Positions 26,201 to 33,751 are shown, numbered from the stretch's first letter. The stretch: DNA of 64,000 nt from Bacillota bacterium (GCA_023386955.1 JAEWIS010000049.1:24181-88180), one strand, 5' to 3'. Notes: generated by a model from the sequence alone, not told the origin. Program-made: numbers and translations.

Positions 26201-28322
26201 CACGGATGCCGTTCCTGCAATCACCCCTGCAGCAGGGATCAGTTACACTTACGAAAAAATAACCGGTCTTGAACCAAATGCCGCTTACAAGATTAATCAA
26301 ACATCGGTTATCACAGACGGCTCCGGTCAAATCAGTATCAGCAGCAATTGGATTGGCGCAACCCTGTCGCTTGTAAAAACCGGCAACGGACAGGACACAA
26401 CAGACAGCGAAGCACAGTTGCTGACTATCCCGGGCCGCCCCATGGCTCCAGCCGGTATCGGCCAAACCGATGAATCCTTCCCGGGTGCCCATGACGGTAC
26501 GATCACCAACACAACCGCTGCCATGGAATACAAGAAAGGAATCGCAGGCGAATGGACGGCGGCAGGCGGCACAACAGTAACAGGACTTGCGCCGGATACG
26601 TATTACATCCGCACCAAAGCTACAGTAACGGCATTGGCATCAGAAGAAACGCAGGTAACCGTGAGCAGTACAACGCCAAATCCGCAGGTTCCTGCCGGGG
26701 GCCTTACTGTAACGGCAGCGGACCCAAGCGGTGCAGCCGACGACGGTAAAACACAAATTACCGTGGCACCCGCAGCTGCAGCACCTGGCCATAAGCTGGT
26801 GTATATCATCTTCGGCAGCGGTGGAGTTACCATTCCGAATGAAGGCGACATGGCGGCAGGCTATCATGATCTTCCCGCCAATGGTCTGATCAGCGCCGTT
26901 AACGGCAGCAAGATCGGAATTGCCGTGATTGATGCCGAGGGCAAAATCGTGAGCTTCGGCTGGACCACCTCCATTGTGGCCGCTGAGCCGGTACCCGATT
27001 CCGGCTCCGACGATCCTGTTGATTCCAGCAGCGCAGCACCTAATACCGGCAATCCCTCCACTCCTGCTGCTGACGATGTCATCGTACTCGTGAACGGCAA
27101 GGTTGAAAATGCCGGCAAAGCCAGAATAACCGAAGCGGAAGGCGTCAAAACAACGGCTATTATCGTGGATCCCGCCAAGCTTCAGGCCAAGCTGGATGCG
27201 GAGGGACAAGGAGCAATCGTAACCATTCCGGTCAGCTTAGCCTCTAATGTTATCGTGGGTGAGTTAAACGGCCAAATGGTGAAAAACATGGAGAACACCT
27301 CCTCCACGCTGGTTCTGCAAACGGAGAAGGCCTCCTACACCTTGCCTGCCGGAGAAATAAATATCGATGCGGTATCCGCCAGTCTGGGCGGCAGTGTTAA
27401 ACTGCAAGACATCATTGTCCGCATCACCATTGCCGAAACGGATAGCAGGATGGCTCAGATTGTCGCCACTGCCGCTGCTGAAGGCGAATTTAAGGTGATG
27501 CTGCCGTCCGTCGACTTCACGGTAACAGGGGAGTACAACGGCAAAACAGTAGAAATCACCACCTTCAACACCTACGTGGAACGTTCAGTAGCACTGCCGG
27601 ATAATATCGATCCGAGCAAAATTACCACCGGTGTGGTAGTCGAAGCAGATGGTACTGTAAGGCATGTTCCGACAAAGGTTGAGATCAAAGACGGAAAGTA
27701 TTATGCCTTGATCAACAGCCTGACCAACAGCACGTATTCGGTGGTCTGGCACCCGCTGGCCTTCGCAGATGTGGACAATCACTGGGCCAAGGCTGCCGTC
27801 AATGACATGGGCTCCCGGATGGTGGTAAACGGCGTGAACGACACCTCCTTTAACCCGGATCAGGCCATCACACGTGCGGAGTTTGCTGCTATTATCGTTC
27901 GAGGCTTGGGACTGCGACTGGGCGAGGGCAAAAATCCGTTCAGCGATGTCGCGGCGCAAGAATGGTATACAGGGGCGGTACAAACCGCAGCCTCCTATGG
28001 ATTGATCGCCGGTTATGAGGACGGCACCTTCCGTCCCAATGCTACCATTACCCGTGAAGAGGCGTTTACAATGACCGCCAGAGCCATGAAAATAACCGGA
28101 CTGGAGAAGAAAACCGGCTTGGCTGATCCCTCCGCTCTGCTTGCAGAGTTTACGGATGGTACAGGCATAAGCGACTGGGCAAAAACCAGTATCGCCCTTA
28201 CGGCTAAGGCAGGTCTGGTCAGCGGCCGCGACGGCAGCAGACTGGAGGCCCAAGCCAGCGTAACCCGTGCAGAAGTAGCAACCTTGATTCAACGTCTGCT
28301 GATGAAGTCTAAGTTAATCTAA
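20220..28322 (+). CDS. Giant secreted mosaic surface protein: beta-propeller, beta-helix, tandem repeats, three SLH domains
   Basis: 2700 residues. The GTG start has AGGAG about 10 bases upstream. A signal peptide (about 1-30, ending near 'IRQASA') is followed by a propeller-like region (about 35-660) with many Asp-box-like turns such as 'SVDGLSW', 'SPDGESW', 'STDDGVNW' and 'SPDGRSW'. From about 760 to 1150 lies a pectate-lyase-like right-handed beta-helix ('SIQAAINAAVDGDTVTVDAG', 'LKGAGMDATVI'). An X2-like Ig domain (about 1277-1364) precedes five repeats of about 155 residues (1377-2150). A conserved 'VLVNGKVENAGKARITEAEG' domain (about 2289-2500) and three SLH domains (2514-2700) end the protein. 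SLH anchoring to the wall polymer is established for the family. The front half could bind or degrade polysaccharide, but no catalytic residues were identified. Confidence 0.92.
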   Translation: MKYSLWKKLLVYTLLCALLVPNILIRQASAGENDYLDVVSTAGENIDGRFNSVVYANGKYTAVGEEGRIIRSVDGLSWVRVTTEATNATTKWKSLIYALGVYVAVGEDSATGRAALMTSPDGESWTNRSTVINASRLEKVKYLNGSFYAVGGRSFTDLRIQDTGVIYKSDTGVNWTVWDTVPRIVPLETPSSTEFTLTDFGLANSYYVVTGNQLGGYSYTLFPGIGWTNVFIGNKPLGAISHYNGKTHIAEKGGIGYSGSTLVSLSADPDYNGMHDLLKVGTTFYRFGKEGRMYSSTDDGVNWNQQLPVTNATILSMATNGIGMVLITSTDHSLIVSSDRIHWLKLQSSLQSMAFNGYGWVVVGTSKSINEGEKPDGTILTSFNGWDQLRPAVNVLPNVSFSKVAFGNNVFVAMGNKIGVSNYGDNWTLFEFPTGVSGHVTGLTFGNGRFVAVTDQNEILASPDGRSWSVDTGPIAGGLTNIKYMNGRYIALGNNAAFISDYYGLNWVKLASLNTYLDEGYSIKDITYADGSYAALAYAEPFGTVILKSSGELSADSIWMMHPVPYGSVELNSIAYGNGYYVISGAKLGSRKEPIIYSSPDLNVWTPYSEYALGLKGGGLHSVSFQDGKFYAVGENSARVVLRKLSNPSLASVLGQTDNAPGGGDGLTPGTAIHWTLFVPNETASLGLEDIVQSDYSHWFQLYSLFDYESGEITGSSTLELIPGGMTTAHIKVSAPDGAMKYYAVSINRAEGAPDIAHLDHNGTVTHYSSIQAAINAAVDGDTVTVDAGRFREQLTITHNITLKGAGMDATVIEAPDSTALVPSNWQNLKSQLVYAVVNARTNSSGEVVIKDLTVDGRKMGYIAAYNGDESIYTYTGIAVRDSSAVIDRVKVMDIRDTYSDYPYSVVPLPGDYFPQDQPSGANHNDSILLEGAAGTGPHRVTVSNSSIERFHKTGILAWGPTLDVNIHDNDIQGHGNTLYSTGNGIQIASTDKTSQGGGDRRGTTGIVQNNHIHNIGLVIPEPGQPGGYLNLGLYGPTGILLNMAGDNFIVEGNTITGPSVYPWHLSTTSSDGGYSNDGIGVSFSRNATIHDNVVTGFSTGILEGGTLPGSAMNLDNNTLSSNLINIWTLSGDDVIDLGPNAGTIAYNQTGNGVDTIYGFGDGDKILVVGFVEGSIDGVIGSPQLAQYVTDTNGNQVINRYLDGRFVVDFTNGTVTTGDGTLVDAHSVEIAVTDNVTTLYIDTEGDADAPELVIKLAGTYAPGNFELYGSSIRYVSSSVIDVTSLSFDKNVFDTSIGHYRDAVVNLTLNNHQLMDVLLNGTSIGSGNYLVTGSSQVTLRKEYLATLDTGPHVFTLDMSGGADPTLTVTVSDTSPTQEETPMAAIDFANEKLTNLVPDAQYKINDTGLVTANDAGAAAILDSWLDTTVSIVKAGNGTTKTDSAPQLLPIPGRHAAPANIGKTDETYPGAYNGTITNVNDTMEYKNSSGDVWSNAGNGVSLLTSGTYYVRYKATAAQFVSYGAVVTIGSMSPEETPVAAIDFANEKLTGLVANAQYKINDTGLVTANDAGNADILDSWLDTTVSIVKAGNGTTKTDSAPQLLPIPGRPAAPANIGKTDETYPGAYNGTITNVNDTMEYKNSSGDLWSNAGNGVSFLTSGTYYVRYKATAAQFVSYGAVVTIGSTASSPEETPVAAIDFANEKLTGLVANAQYKINDTGLVTTNDSGIADILDSWLGTTVSIVKAGNGTTKTDSAPQLLPIPGRPAAPADIGKTDETYNGAHNGTITNVNGTMEYKKGPAGAWTDTGGTSVTGLAPDTYYVRYKATSAQFVSDPATLTILASGKTQEYMPSAIISFVDEHLIGLLPNSAYKINGTTVTADTYGHIAVSGSWIGETLSVVKTGNDTTTIDSAAQSLMLPGRPAVPANVGKTDESFPAAHDGTITNVTTSMEYKRGLDGTWMAIGSTTITGLAPDIYYVRIKATFEAFASEATSVTVGSTDAVPAITPAAGISYTYEKITGLEPNAAYKINQTSVITDGSGQISISSNWIGATLSLVKTGNGQDTTDSEAQLLTIPGRPMAPAGIGQTDESFPGAHDGTITNTTAAMEYKKGIAGEWTAAGGTTVTGLAPDTYYIRTKATVTALASEETQVTVSSTTPNPQVPAGGLTVTAADPSGAADDGKTQITVAPAAAAPGHKLVYIIFGSGGVTIPNEGDMAAGYHDLPANGLISAVNGSKIGIAVIDAEGKIVSFGWTTSIVAAEPVPDSGSDDPVDSSSAAPNTGNPSTPAADDVIVLVNGKVENAGKARITEAEGVKTTAIIVDPAKLQAKLDAEGQGAIVTIPVSLASNVIVGELNGQMVKNMENTSSTLVLQTEKASYTLPAGEINIDAVSASLGGSVKLQDIIVRITIAETDSRMAQIVATAAAEGEFKVMLPSVDFTVTGEYNGKTVEITTFNTYVERSVALPDNIDPSKITTGVVVEADGTVRHVPTKVEIKDGKYYALINSLTNSTYSVVWHPLAFADVDNHWAKAAVNDMGSRMVVNGVNDTSFNPDQAITRAEFAAIIVRGLGLRLGEGKNPFSDVAAQEWYTGAVQTAASYGLIAGYEDGTFRPNATITREEAFTMTARAMKITGLEKKTGLADPSALLAEFTDGTGISDWAKTSIALTAKAGLVSGRDGSRLEAQASVTRAEVATLIQRLLMKSKLI
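24348..26672 (+). repeat. Five tandem coding repeats inside the giant SLH gene
   Basis: Units start at about 24348, 24810, 25278, 25748 and 26208. The first three are nearly identical at DNA level (period 462 and 468 bases; GAAGAAACACCG marks each start), while units four and five have diverged. Each encodes about 155 residues with 'YKINDTGLVT', 'PQLLPIPGRPAAPANIGKTD' and 'TYYVRYKATAAQFVS' motifs. The near-identity suggests recent duplication or gene conversion. Confidence 0.9.
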
Positions 28323-28331
28323 CGATGCACA

Positions 28332-28370
28332 AAGAAACCCGCGGCTCCAAGCAGAGCCTGCGGGTTTCTT
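28332..28370. terminator. Bidirectional terminator after the giant SLH gene
   Basis: AAGAAACCCGCGGCTC pairs with GAGCCTGCGGGTTTCTT (one bulged base) around a short loop, followed by a T-rich tract. It separates the SLH gene from the convergent GGDEF gene. Confidence 0.9.
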
Positions 28371-28387
28371 GTTTTATACGAGCTGAA

Positions 28388-29455
28388 TCACCGTGGGTTT
28401 CCCAGCCGCTTCAGCCCTCTTTTGACCTCGTACATGGATTGATCCGCCTTCTCGATAAGAACCTCCAGCTCAATGCCGTCCTCGCTGAACAGGGCATAGC
28501 CGATACTGGCCCGGAGTTGGATCGCCTGGCCTTCGAAGGCAAACGGCTTGGCAATTTCGGCGTCTACGTGACGGATCAACGCTCTGATTTCATCCCGGTC
28601 CGCAACCGAGGCGGCGATGATGCCGAACTCATCTCCGCCCAGCCGGGACACCGTATCGGACTCGTTTATGGAGCCGGCAGTGCGCACCGCCACTTCCTTA
28701 AGAGCCGCATCCCCGGCCCGGTGGCCATAGGTATCATTAATCTCCTTCAGGCCGTTCATATCCAGGGAAATGATCCCGAAGTTTTCATGCTTCCGCATGG
28801 ATTTGGCCAGCTTTTGACGGAGACGGTCATAGAATAAGGAACGGTTGGATATTCCCGTCAGACTGTCATGGGTGGCTTTGTGAAACAGCTCGCTCTCCTC
28901 ATTGCGCATGGCGCTGAACATCTCCGCCGCAATAAGCCCCGACATCAGCTCCAGAATCCGGATATCCTCCTCCTGGAAATGCCCCGCATTCCGGGACAAC
29001 ACCTTGACGATCCCCACCACCTCATCGCGGTAGATCAACGGAACCACAATCATCGAATTCAAGCCAATTTGGCGGCAGGCCTCTTTATTGACCCGGTCAT
29101 CCGTTTCAATATCGTGGCTGATTAACGGCACCCGTGCGCTGATGCTTCTTCCCGAGAGGCTGTTATCGATCTTCAGCCGCAGCCCAAGAAACCGCTCCGC
29201 CATGCCGGAGGCAGCGCTGTATACCAGCTCCCCGTTCTCAATCAGCTCTACAGAGGCGCCATCCGCATTGGTAATGTGCTGTGTCCTCTGGGTCACCAGC
29301 TCCATAATACCGCTTAAATCCAGCCCTTGCTGGGCCACTTCCGTCTGAACCTGAATAATTTCCAACAGCTTCTCGTTGCTGATCTTTTCTTGATGCAAAA
29401 TATCCAACCAACCTTTCCCTTGTCCTTGCTTCAGTCCGCGTGACGAATACCGCAC
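28388..29455 (-). CDS. GAF-GGDEF diguanylate cyclase
   Basis: Up to 355 residues, soluble. A short helical N-terminus leads into a GAF domain (about 45-180, 'ITNADGASVELIENGELVYS' and 'LIYRDEVVGIVKVLSR'), then a GGDEF domain with 'ATHDSLTGISNRSLFYDRL' and the active-site 'RLGGDEFG'. GGDEF enzymes make cyclic-di-GMP from two GTP. The inhibitory I-site position five residues upstream reads 'NESD', so its arginine is missing and product inhibition may be weak. The start is uncertain: GTG at 29455 has a poor site, while an in-frame TTG at 29407 follows AAGGGAAAGG and would leave more room for the divergent promoter. No EAL domain is present. Confidence 0.9.
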   Translation of the reverse strand: MRYSSRGLKQGQGKGWLDILHQEKISNEKLLEIIQVQTEVAQQGLDLSGIMELVTQRTQHITNADGASVELIENGELVYSAASGMAERFLGLRLKIDNSLSGRSISARVPLISHDIETDDRVNKEACRQIGLNSMIVVPLIYRDEVVGIVKVLSRNAGHFQEEDIRILELMSGLIAAEMFSAMRNEESELFHKATHDSLTGISNRSLFYDRLRQKLAKSMRKHENFGIISLDMNGLKEINDTYGHRAGDAALKEVAVRTAGSINESDTVSRLGGDEFGIIAASVADRDEIRALIRHVDAEIAKPFAFEGQAIQLRASIGYALFSEDGIELEVLIEKADQSMYEVKRGLKRLGNPR

Positions 29456-29471
29456 TTTCCATTATGATCTA

Positions 29472-29477
29472 TATAAT
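29472..29477 (+). promoter_or_regulatory. Candidate -10 element for the LRR gene
   Basis: A perfect TATAAT lies 35 bases before the GTG start at 29512. Its -35 region would fall inside the divergent GGDEF reading frame if that gene used the GTG at 29455, which favours the later TTG start for GGDEF. Confidence 0.4.
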
Positions 29478-29511
29478 ACGGTTTCATTTTCCCAAGAAGG
29501 AGGGCATCCCC

Positions 29512-31383
29512 GTGGCCTTTATTCAATTGACCTGCCCGAATTGCAATGGAAAAATCGAAAATAAGGAGGGCAACACCTTCAAGTGCCCCTTCTGTGAAAC
29601 AGAGCTGCTGCTCAAGGAAAACCATGTTTATCATGTGGATCAGACCATTAATCATTATTACGGAGCACAGCCACAGCCCAAGGTCCGGCCCGCCACCGGA
29701 ATGAAAGGGAAAGCTCTGCTTGTGGCCGCGTTATTGCTGGCAGGAGTTTTCGGCGCTTATATGTTCTGGAATACAGGAGCCTCCCGTCCGGAAACCCGTG
29801 TCCGCGCAGCTGTGCGGGAGATGCCGGAAAGCCCGGTGCTGATTTCTTTTTTGCAGCAAGTGTTCAATAAAGGCTCAGCTGCCCCCACTCCGGAGGAGAT
29901 TGCCCGTATACGCTATCTGACCGTGGACATGGATGAGGACAAACAGTGGCGCTTTGCCTACAGCCTCTCCGACCCCTTCACGGATCCGCAAGCGGAGATC
30001 TCCACCTATATCACCCGGGACAAAATGCAGAATACCCAGCGGATTGAACAAAAGGACTTCGAGGCATTCAGCGGGTTGACCGCGCTGGACCTGCTGGGAA
30101 CCTACGAAATTTCCCAATCGGATCAGATCAGCTTTGCCCATATGAAGGAGCTGAAAAGCTACGGCGGCGGCTTTAACGAATCCTTCCGCAAATTCGCCGG
30201 TTTTTTCGGGGACAAATCCAGGATTGTGGAGCTCACCACCCAGATCCGCAGCAATCAGGAGCTGGCTATGCTGCTGGAATTCCCTAATCTGTCCAGTCTC
30301 GCCATTACGTATGTGGATGAGTCCGTAACAGACTTTCATTTATTGAATCAATTACCCTTGAAATCCCTGTCCCTTACCTTCGTCGACCGTCTGGATTGGC
30401 TGTCGTCCTTGACCGGGCTGGAGTCTTTAGCGATCCACTACAGTGAGTCGGCGGATTTTAAGGCGCTGTATGCTTTAACCCAACTGAAGGAGCTGCATCT
30501 GGAGGCCGTAGCGAACCTGAAGACAGTAGACTTTGTCCAGAATATGCCTGTGCTGCAGGTGTTGGAACTGAATAACACCAAGCTGGCTACCCTGGCGCCT
30601 CTGACAGGCAAGGCCTCCCTGACGAAGCTGCAGCTGGCTTCCATGTCCCAGTTAGGCTCCGTCGATTTTGTGAATAGTCTGCCTTCCCTGCGGGAATTCG
30701 TTCTGTCCGGCCATTATGGGGAGGAGGTGCCCCTGGCACTGCCCAATGCCAAACAGGTGGAGGTGCCGGGAGCGTTTATCCGCGGTCTGGAAGCCCCCTC
30801 CGTCACCGCATTAACCGTCCATGGGAGCAGCAGGGAATTCAACGTATCTGATCTGGCCAGATTCCCCCAGCTGGCGCAGCTCACCCTCCGGAGCATAAGC
30901 GGAATCGCCAACGTCCGTGCATTGGATCAGCTGCCCCGGCTGCAGAAGCTGTCCCTCTATGAGACCAGCTTCAACAAGGAAACCGATGCCTTATTCAGCC
31001 TGCAAAATGTGAAAGCCATCGCCTGTACGGAGTGCAGCCTGACGATTGGAGCCGGGAGTGCTGCGGCGGACGGGCCGCTTCAGGAGCTGGCCCTGAACGG
31101 AACATCCTTCCGGATGAACAATAATTCGGTCTCCGAGATCGACAAGGTGCTGCCTTATTTCGCGGCATTATCGTCCCTCCGCTCCTTCACCCTGCGGGAC
31201 AGCTCCCTCCAGTCGCTGCAATTTATGGAGAAATGGTTGGCGATTGAGGAGCTTCGTCTGGAAAACAACGCTATTGTCAACATTGAGCCCTTAACCCGGT
31301 TGCCCAAGCTGCAAAGAGTGTTTCTTACCGGGAACCCCGTGCAGAATCAATCGGCCCTGGGGCAGGGAGTGAAGGTGTATTAA
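29512..31383 (+). CDS. Zinc-ribbon, single-helix, leucine-rich-repeat protein
   Basis: About 623 residues. The GTG start at 29512 has AAGAAGGAGG 7 bases upstream; an ATG at 29440 has no site. A zinc ribbon sits at the N-terminus ('CPNC' and 'CPFC', about residues 7-30), followed by one transmembrane helix 'ALLVAALLLAGVFGAYMFW' (about 70-88). The rest is a long leucine-rich-repeat array (about 190-620) in internalin-like spacing ('LNQLPLKSLSLTFVDRLDWL', 'LQELALNGTSF', 'IEELRLENNAIVNI'). With no signal peptide, the zinc ribbon should be cytoplasmic and the LRR domain outside. That architecture suits protein-protein contact linked to a membrane signal, but the function is unknown. Confidence 0.82.
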   Translation: MAFIQLTCPNCNGKIENKEGNTFKCPFCETELLLKENHVYHVDQTINHYYGAQPQPKVRPATGMKGKALLVAALLLAGVFGAYMFWNTGASRPETRVRAAVREMPESPVLISFLQQVFNKGSAAPTPEEIARIRYLTVDMDEDKQWRFAYSLSDPFTDPQAEISTYITRDKMQNTQRIEQKDFEAFSGLTALDLLGTYEISQSDQISFAHMKELKSYGGGFNESFRKFAGFFGDKSRIVELTTQIRSNQELAMLLEFPNLSSLAITYVDESVTDFHLLNQLPLKSLSLTFVDRLDWLSSLTGLESLAIHYSESADFKALYALTQLKELHLEAVANLKTVDFVQNMPVLQVLELNNTKLATLAPLTGKASLTKLQLASMSQLGSVDFVNSLPSLREFVLSGHYGEEVPLALPNAKQVEVPGAFIRGLEAPSVTALTVHGSSREFNVSDLARFPQLAQLTLRSISGIANVRALDQLPRLQKLSLYETSFNKETDALFSLQNVKAIACTECSLTIGAGSAAADGPLQELALNGTSFRMNNNSVSEIDKVLPYFAALSSLRSFTLRDSSLQSLQFMEKWLAIEELRLENNAIVNIEPLTRLPKLQRVFLTGNPVQNQSALGQGVKVY

Positions 31384-31392
31384 CAGCGGTCC

Positions 31393-31995
31393 TTATTTAT
31401 GGGCATCCAGAATGAACATGGAGGCATCCTGGTTCATGAAAATCTGCTTGCCGGTATAGAAGGTTTCCGCCTTCACCTCTGTAAACCCGATATGCTTCAT
31501 AAGGCTGATTAACTCACCTTGGTGAAAGCCATTATGCACCATGTCCGAAACGATGTGTTCATTCTTGTCAAAATCCACAACCAGCAAATGCCCTCCCGGC
31601 GGAAGAGCCTCATATAACCGGGTTAAAACCGGTTCAATCTCCGGGATATGCAGCAGCACCTGGACCATAAAAATATAGTCGGCCTTAAGCTCTGCCCCTG
31701 TCTCCTGTTCCAAATCCAGACACAGGGTATCCGCATTGGGGATTTGGAGCTCCGAGATTTTCTGCCGGATGCGGGCGATCATATTCGGGGATGAATCCAG
31801 AAACAGCAGCCTTCTGAAATCCTCCAGCAGGTTCATTCCCACCAGCCCGGTTCCGCACCCGAAATCTACCGCTGCCTTGTCCTTGGCGTCTCCCGCATAT
31901 GCCCGGATGGCATCCGCCGCCACCCTGGCAATGTGGATTCTCTCCGGAATGTCATACCCGGCGGCCATCCTTTCGAAAATGTCGGTATTTCCCAT
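31393..31995 (-). CDS. Class I SAM-dependent methyltransferase
   Basis: About 200 residues. Motif I is 'AVDFGCGTGLVGMNLL', motif II is 'LLFLDSSPNMI', and 'ADYIFMVQVLLHIPEIEPVL' and 'LPPGGHLLVVDFD' follow as motifs III and IV. This is the UbiE/small-molecule type; the C-terminal 'LMKHIGFTEVKAETFYTGK' is a typical lid. The ATG at 31995 has GGAG 8 bases upstream; a GTG two codons earlier is possible. It ends 9 bases from the stop of the convergent LRR gene. The substrate is unknown. Confidence 0.87.
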   Translation of the reverse strand: MGNTDIFERMAAGYDIPERIHIARVAADAIRAYAGDAKDKAAVDFGCGTGLVGMNLLEDFRRLLFLDSSPNMIARIRQKISELQIPNADTLCLDLEQETGAELKADYIFMVQVLLHIPEIEPVLTRLYEALPPGGHLLVVDFDKNEHIVSDMVHNGFHQGELISLMKHIGFTEVKAETFYTGKQIFMNQDASMFILDAHK

Positions 31996-32031
31996 TCTCA
32001 CCTCTCCGATCCGTTAATATAGATGATATCG

Positions 32032-32040
32032 ATTATAGCA
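32032..32040 (-). promoter_or_regulatory. Extended -10 promoter for the methyltransferase gene
   Basis: On the minus strand TGCTATAAT forms a TG-extended perfect -10, about 37 bases before the ATG at 31995. Confidence 0.45.
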
Positions 32041-32109
32041 TACGGGCAGGCCGGCTGTGGACCTGTCTATTTTGGTTTGCATTCGGTGCCGGATAGGCCT
32101 CATAATAAG

Positions 32110-32130
32110 ATTGTTTAGGGATTAAACAAT
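32110..32130. promoter_or_regulatory. Operator-like palindrome upstream of the AraC gene
   Basis: ATTGTTTA (32110-32117) and TAAACAAT (32123-32130) are perfect inverted 8-base arms with a GGGAT spacer, 46 bases before the TTG start of the AraC gene and inside the divergent region it shares with the methyltransferase. It is a candidate regulator site; the binding factor is unknown. Confidence 0.45.
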
Positions 32131-32175
32131 GTCATTTCCCAAGGAAGCAGACCCAGAGGAAACGGAGGCCCCGCT

Positions 32176-32976
32176 TTGAAAATCCAGTACCAGCACCGGA
32201 AGCAGAAATTCCATTCCTTCATCTCCACCAATAATACGTATCCCCTCCATCTTCACAAGCATGTGGAGCTGGCACTGGTGTTATCCGGGGCCATCAATGT
32301 GACAATCAATAAAACGGAATGCACCCTGTTGGAGGGGGATATCGCACTCATTTTCCCCAATCAGCCCCACAGCTACCGGACAGCCGAGGCCAGTAAAATC
32401 CTGCTGTTCTTCATCGATGCGGATTATCCCGGGGACTACGCCGCCGACCTGGCCGGGTATGTGCCGGAGCATCCGGTGGTCAGGCAGGAACAGCTGGAGG
32501 AGGCGGTTTACGCCAACGTCCACACGCTGTATAAGCTCTACGATGCACAAGGGGACGCCCGCATGCAAAAGGCATACATCTCTATCATACTCGGGCAGCT
32601 GCTGCCGCTTATGTCCTTGCAGCGGGTGGAAACGGTCCAGGATCTCAACCTCATCCAGACCATTCTTGCGTATGTGGACATTCATTTTATGGAGCCGCTG
32701 ACCTTAGAGCAGGTTGCCAAGGAGCTGGGCATCAGCAAATTTCTGCTCTCCCGGATTTTCTCGGAGCAGCTTCATATCTCCTTCCGGGATTATCTCAACA
32801 GCCGCCGGTCCGCCCTTGCCCAGATCATGCTGCAGTCCACCAGCCAGCCCGTGACGGACATCGCCTTTGATTCCGGCTTTAACAGCCTGCGTTCGTTTTA
32901 CCGGGCCTTCCGCAAGGAGTACGGCATTACGCCCAATGAATTCCGCAGCCACACGCAAGGCACGCTGCGGCAATAA
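32176..32976 (+). CDS. AraC family regulator with cupin sensor domain
   Basis: 266 residues. TTG start with CGGAGG 7 bases upstream. The N-terminal cupin ('LHLHKHVELALVLSGAINV', 'EGDIALIFPNQPHSYR') is typical of regulators that sense a sugar or small molecule. The C-terminal helix-turn-helix pair is 'TLEQVAKELGISKFLLSRIF' and 'VTDIAFDSGFNSLRSFYRAF' followed by 'EYGITPNEFR'. No sugar transport genes lie next to it. The divergent neighbour is a methyltransferase, which might be a target. A perfect palindrome sits in the shared upstream region. Confidence 0.9.
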   Translation: MKIQYQHRKQKFHSFISTNNTYPLHLHKHVELALVLSGAINVTINKTECTLLEGDIALIFPNQPHSYRTAEASKILLFFIDADYPGDYAADLAGYVPEHPVVRQEQLEEAVYANVHTLYKLYDAQGDARMQKAYISIILGQLLPLMSLQRVETVQDLNLIQTILAYVDIHFMEPLTLEQVAKELGISKFLLSRIFSEQLHISFRDYLNSRRSALAQIMLQSTSQPVTDIAFDSGFNSLRSFYRAFRKEYGITPNEFRSHTQGTLRQ

Positions 32977-33002
32977 AAATCCGCCCTGCAGAAGCAAGGC
33001 GG
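32974..33002 (-). terminator. Terminator of the alpha/beta hydrolase gene
   Basis: CCGCCCTGC (32981-32989) pairs with GCAAGGCGG (32994-33002) with one mismatch; on the minus strand a T-run follows. It lies just past the hydrolase stop codon and also abuts the convergent AraC gene. Confidence 0.7.
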
Positions 33003-33019
33003 CGCATACACAAAGCTAT

Positions 33020-33733
33020 TTATTTTCCTTCTGCATTCTTACTTTTGATAAAATCCAAGATCAGACGGGCCGTCTCCGCCTGCTGCTCCTCCCGGGAAAC
33101 CGTGGCTGTGCCGTCCCCTTTTTGCGGACCGTAATTGCCGAATTGGGCATGGTTGCCGCCGTTAATTACATGGACGTTCTCGGTGTAGTTGATTTTGGTC
33201 TTATTGACCACATCGTCGTTAGAGCCATAGACAGTCAGGGCATCGGCAGGCGTAATCCCGCCGTACACATAAGCCCCCAGCAGAATCAGCCCCTTCACCT
33301 GGTCCTGATGCTTGGAGGCATAGCTGCTTGCCATGGCTCCCCCCAGGGAATGGCCGCCCATATACCAGTTCTTGATGCCGGGCAGTTTATCAAACACCTG
33401 ATCCGCCGCACCGGAGCGGAATACCGCCAGGTTAAAGGGCATTTTGACCAGCACGCAGGTGATGCCGTTCTGCCGCAGCTGTTCCAAGAGCGGAAGGTAC
33501 GCGATGTACTCCACCTTGCCGCCGGGATAGAAAATCAGCGCCGTATCACCGGGAGTCGAGGGGGAAAGAACCGTCAGATTGCCGTCCTTCCTGATGGTTT
33601 GATCATTCGCCATCACCGCAGCAGCCACTCCGTCAGCGCGGTAATAATCCGAGACGTATACCCCAAATACAGCCCCCGCCGCCAGGAGCAGGGAAATAAC
33701 CGAAATTAACGTGACCTTTATCCATTTTCGCAC
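33020..33733 (-). CDS. Alpha/beta hydrolase, membrane-anchored or secreted
   Basis: About 237 residues. The GTG at 33733 has AAGGAG 9 bases upstream; the open frame up to 33856 crosses the predicted promoter and is rejected. An N-terminal hydrophobic segment 'VTLISVISLLLAAGAVFGVY' is a signal peptide or anchor. The nucleophile elbow is 'GGHSLGGAMA', an acid is likely in 'YGSNDDVVN' and the histidine in 'INGGNHAQFG', giving a complete Ser-Asp-His set. 'ALIFYPGGKVEYIAYLPLL' contains the oxyanion-hole region. This matches the alpha/beta-hydrolase family found in Firmicutes with unknown extracytoplasmic substrate. Its 5' leader starts with a strong hairpin (33752-33795). Confidence 0.85.
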   Translation of the reverse strand: MRKWIKVTLISVISLLLAAGAVFGVYVSDYYRADGVAAAVMANDQTIRKDGNLTVLSPSTPGDTALIFYPGGKVEYIAYLPLLEQLRQNGITCVLVKMPFNLAVFRSGAADQVFDKLPGIKNWYMGGHSLGGAMASSYASKHQDQVKGLILLGAYVYGGITPADALTVYGSNDDVVNKTKINYTENVHVINGGNHAQFGNYGPQKGDGTATVSREEQQAETARLILDFIKSKNAEGK

Positions 33734-33751
33734 AAGAGCAGACTCCTTCCT

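Noticed and set aside
28332..28370. Possible riboswitch or regulatory RNA
   Set aside because: A simple stem with A and T tracts between convergent genes is fully explained as a bidirectional terminator.
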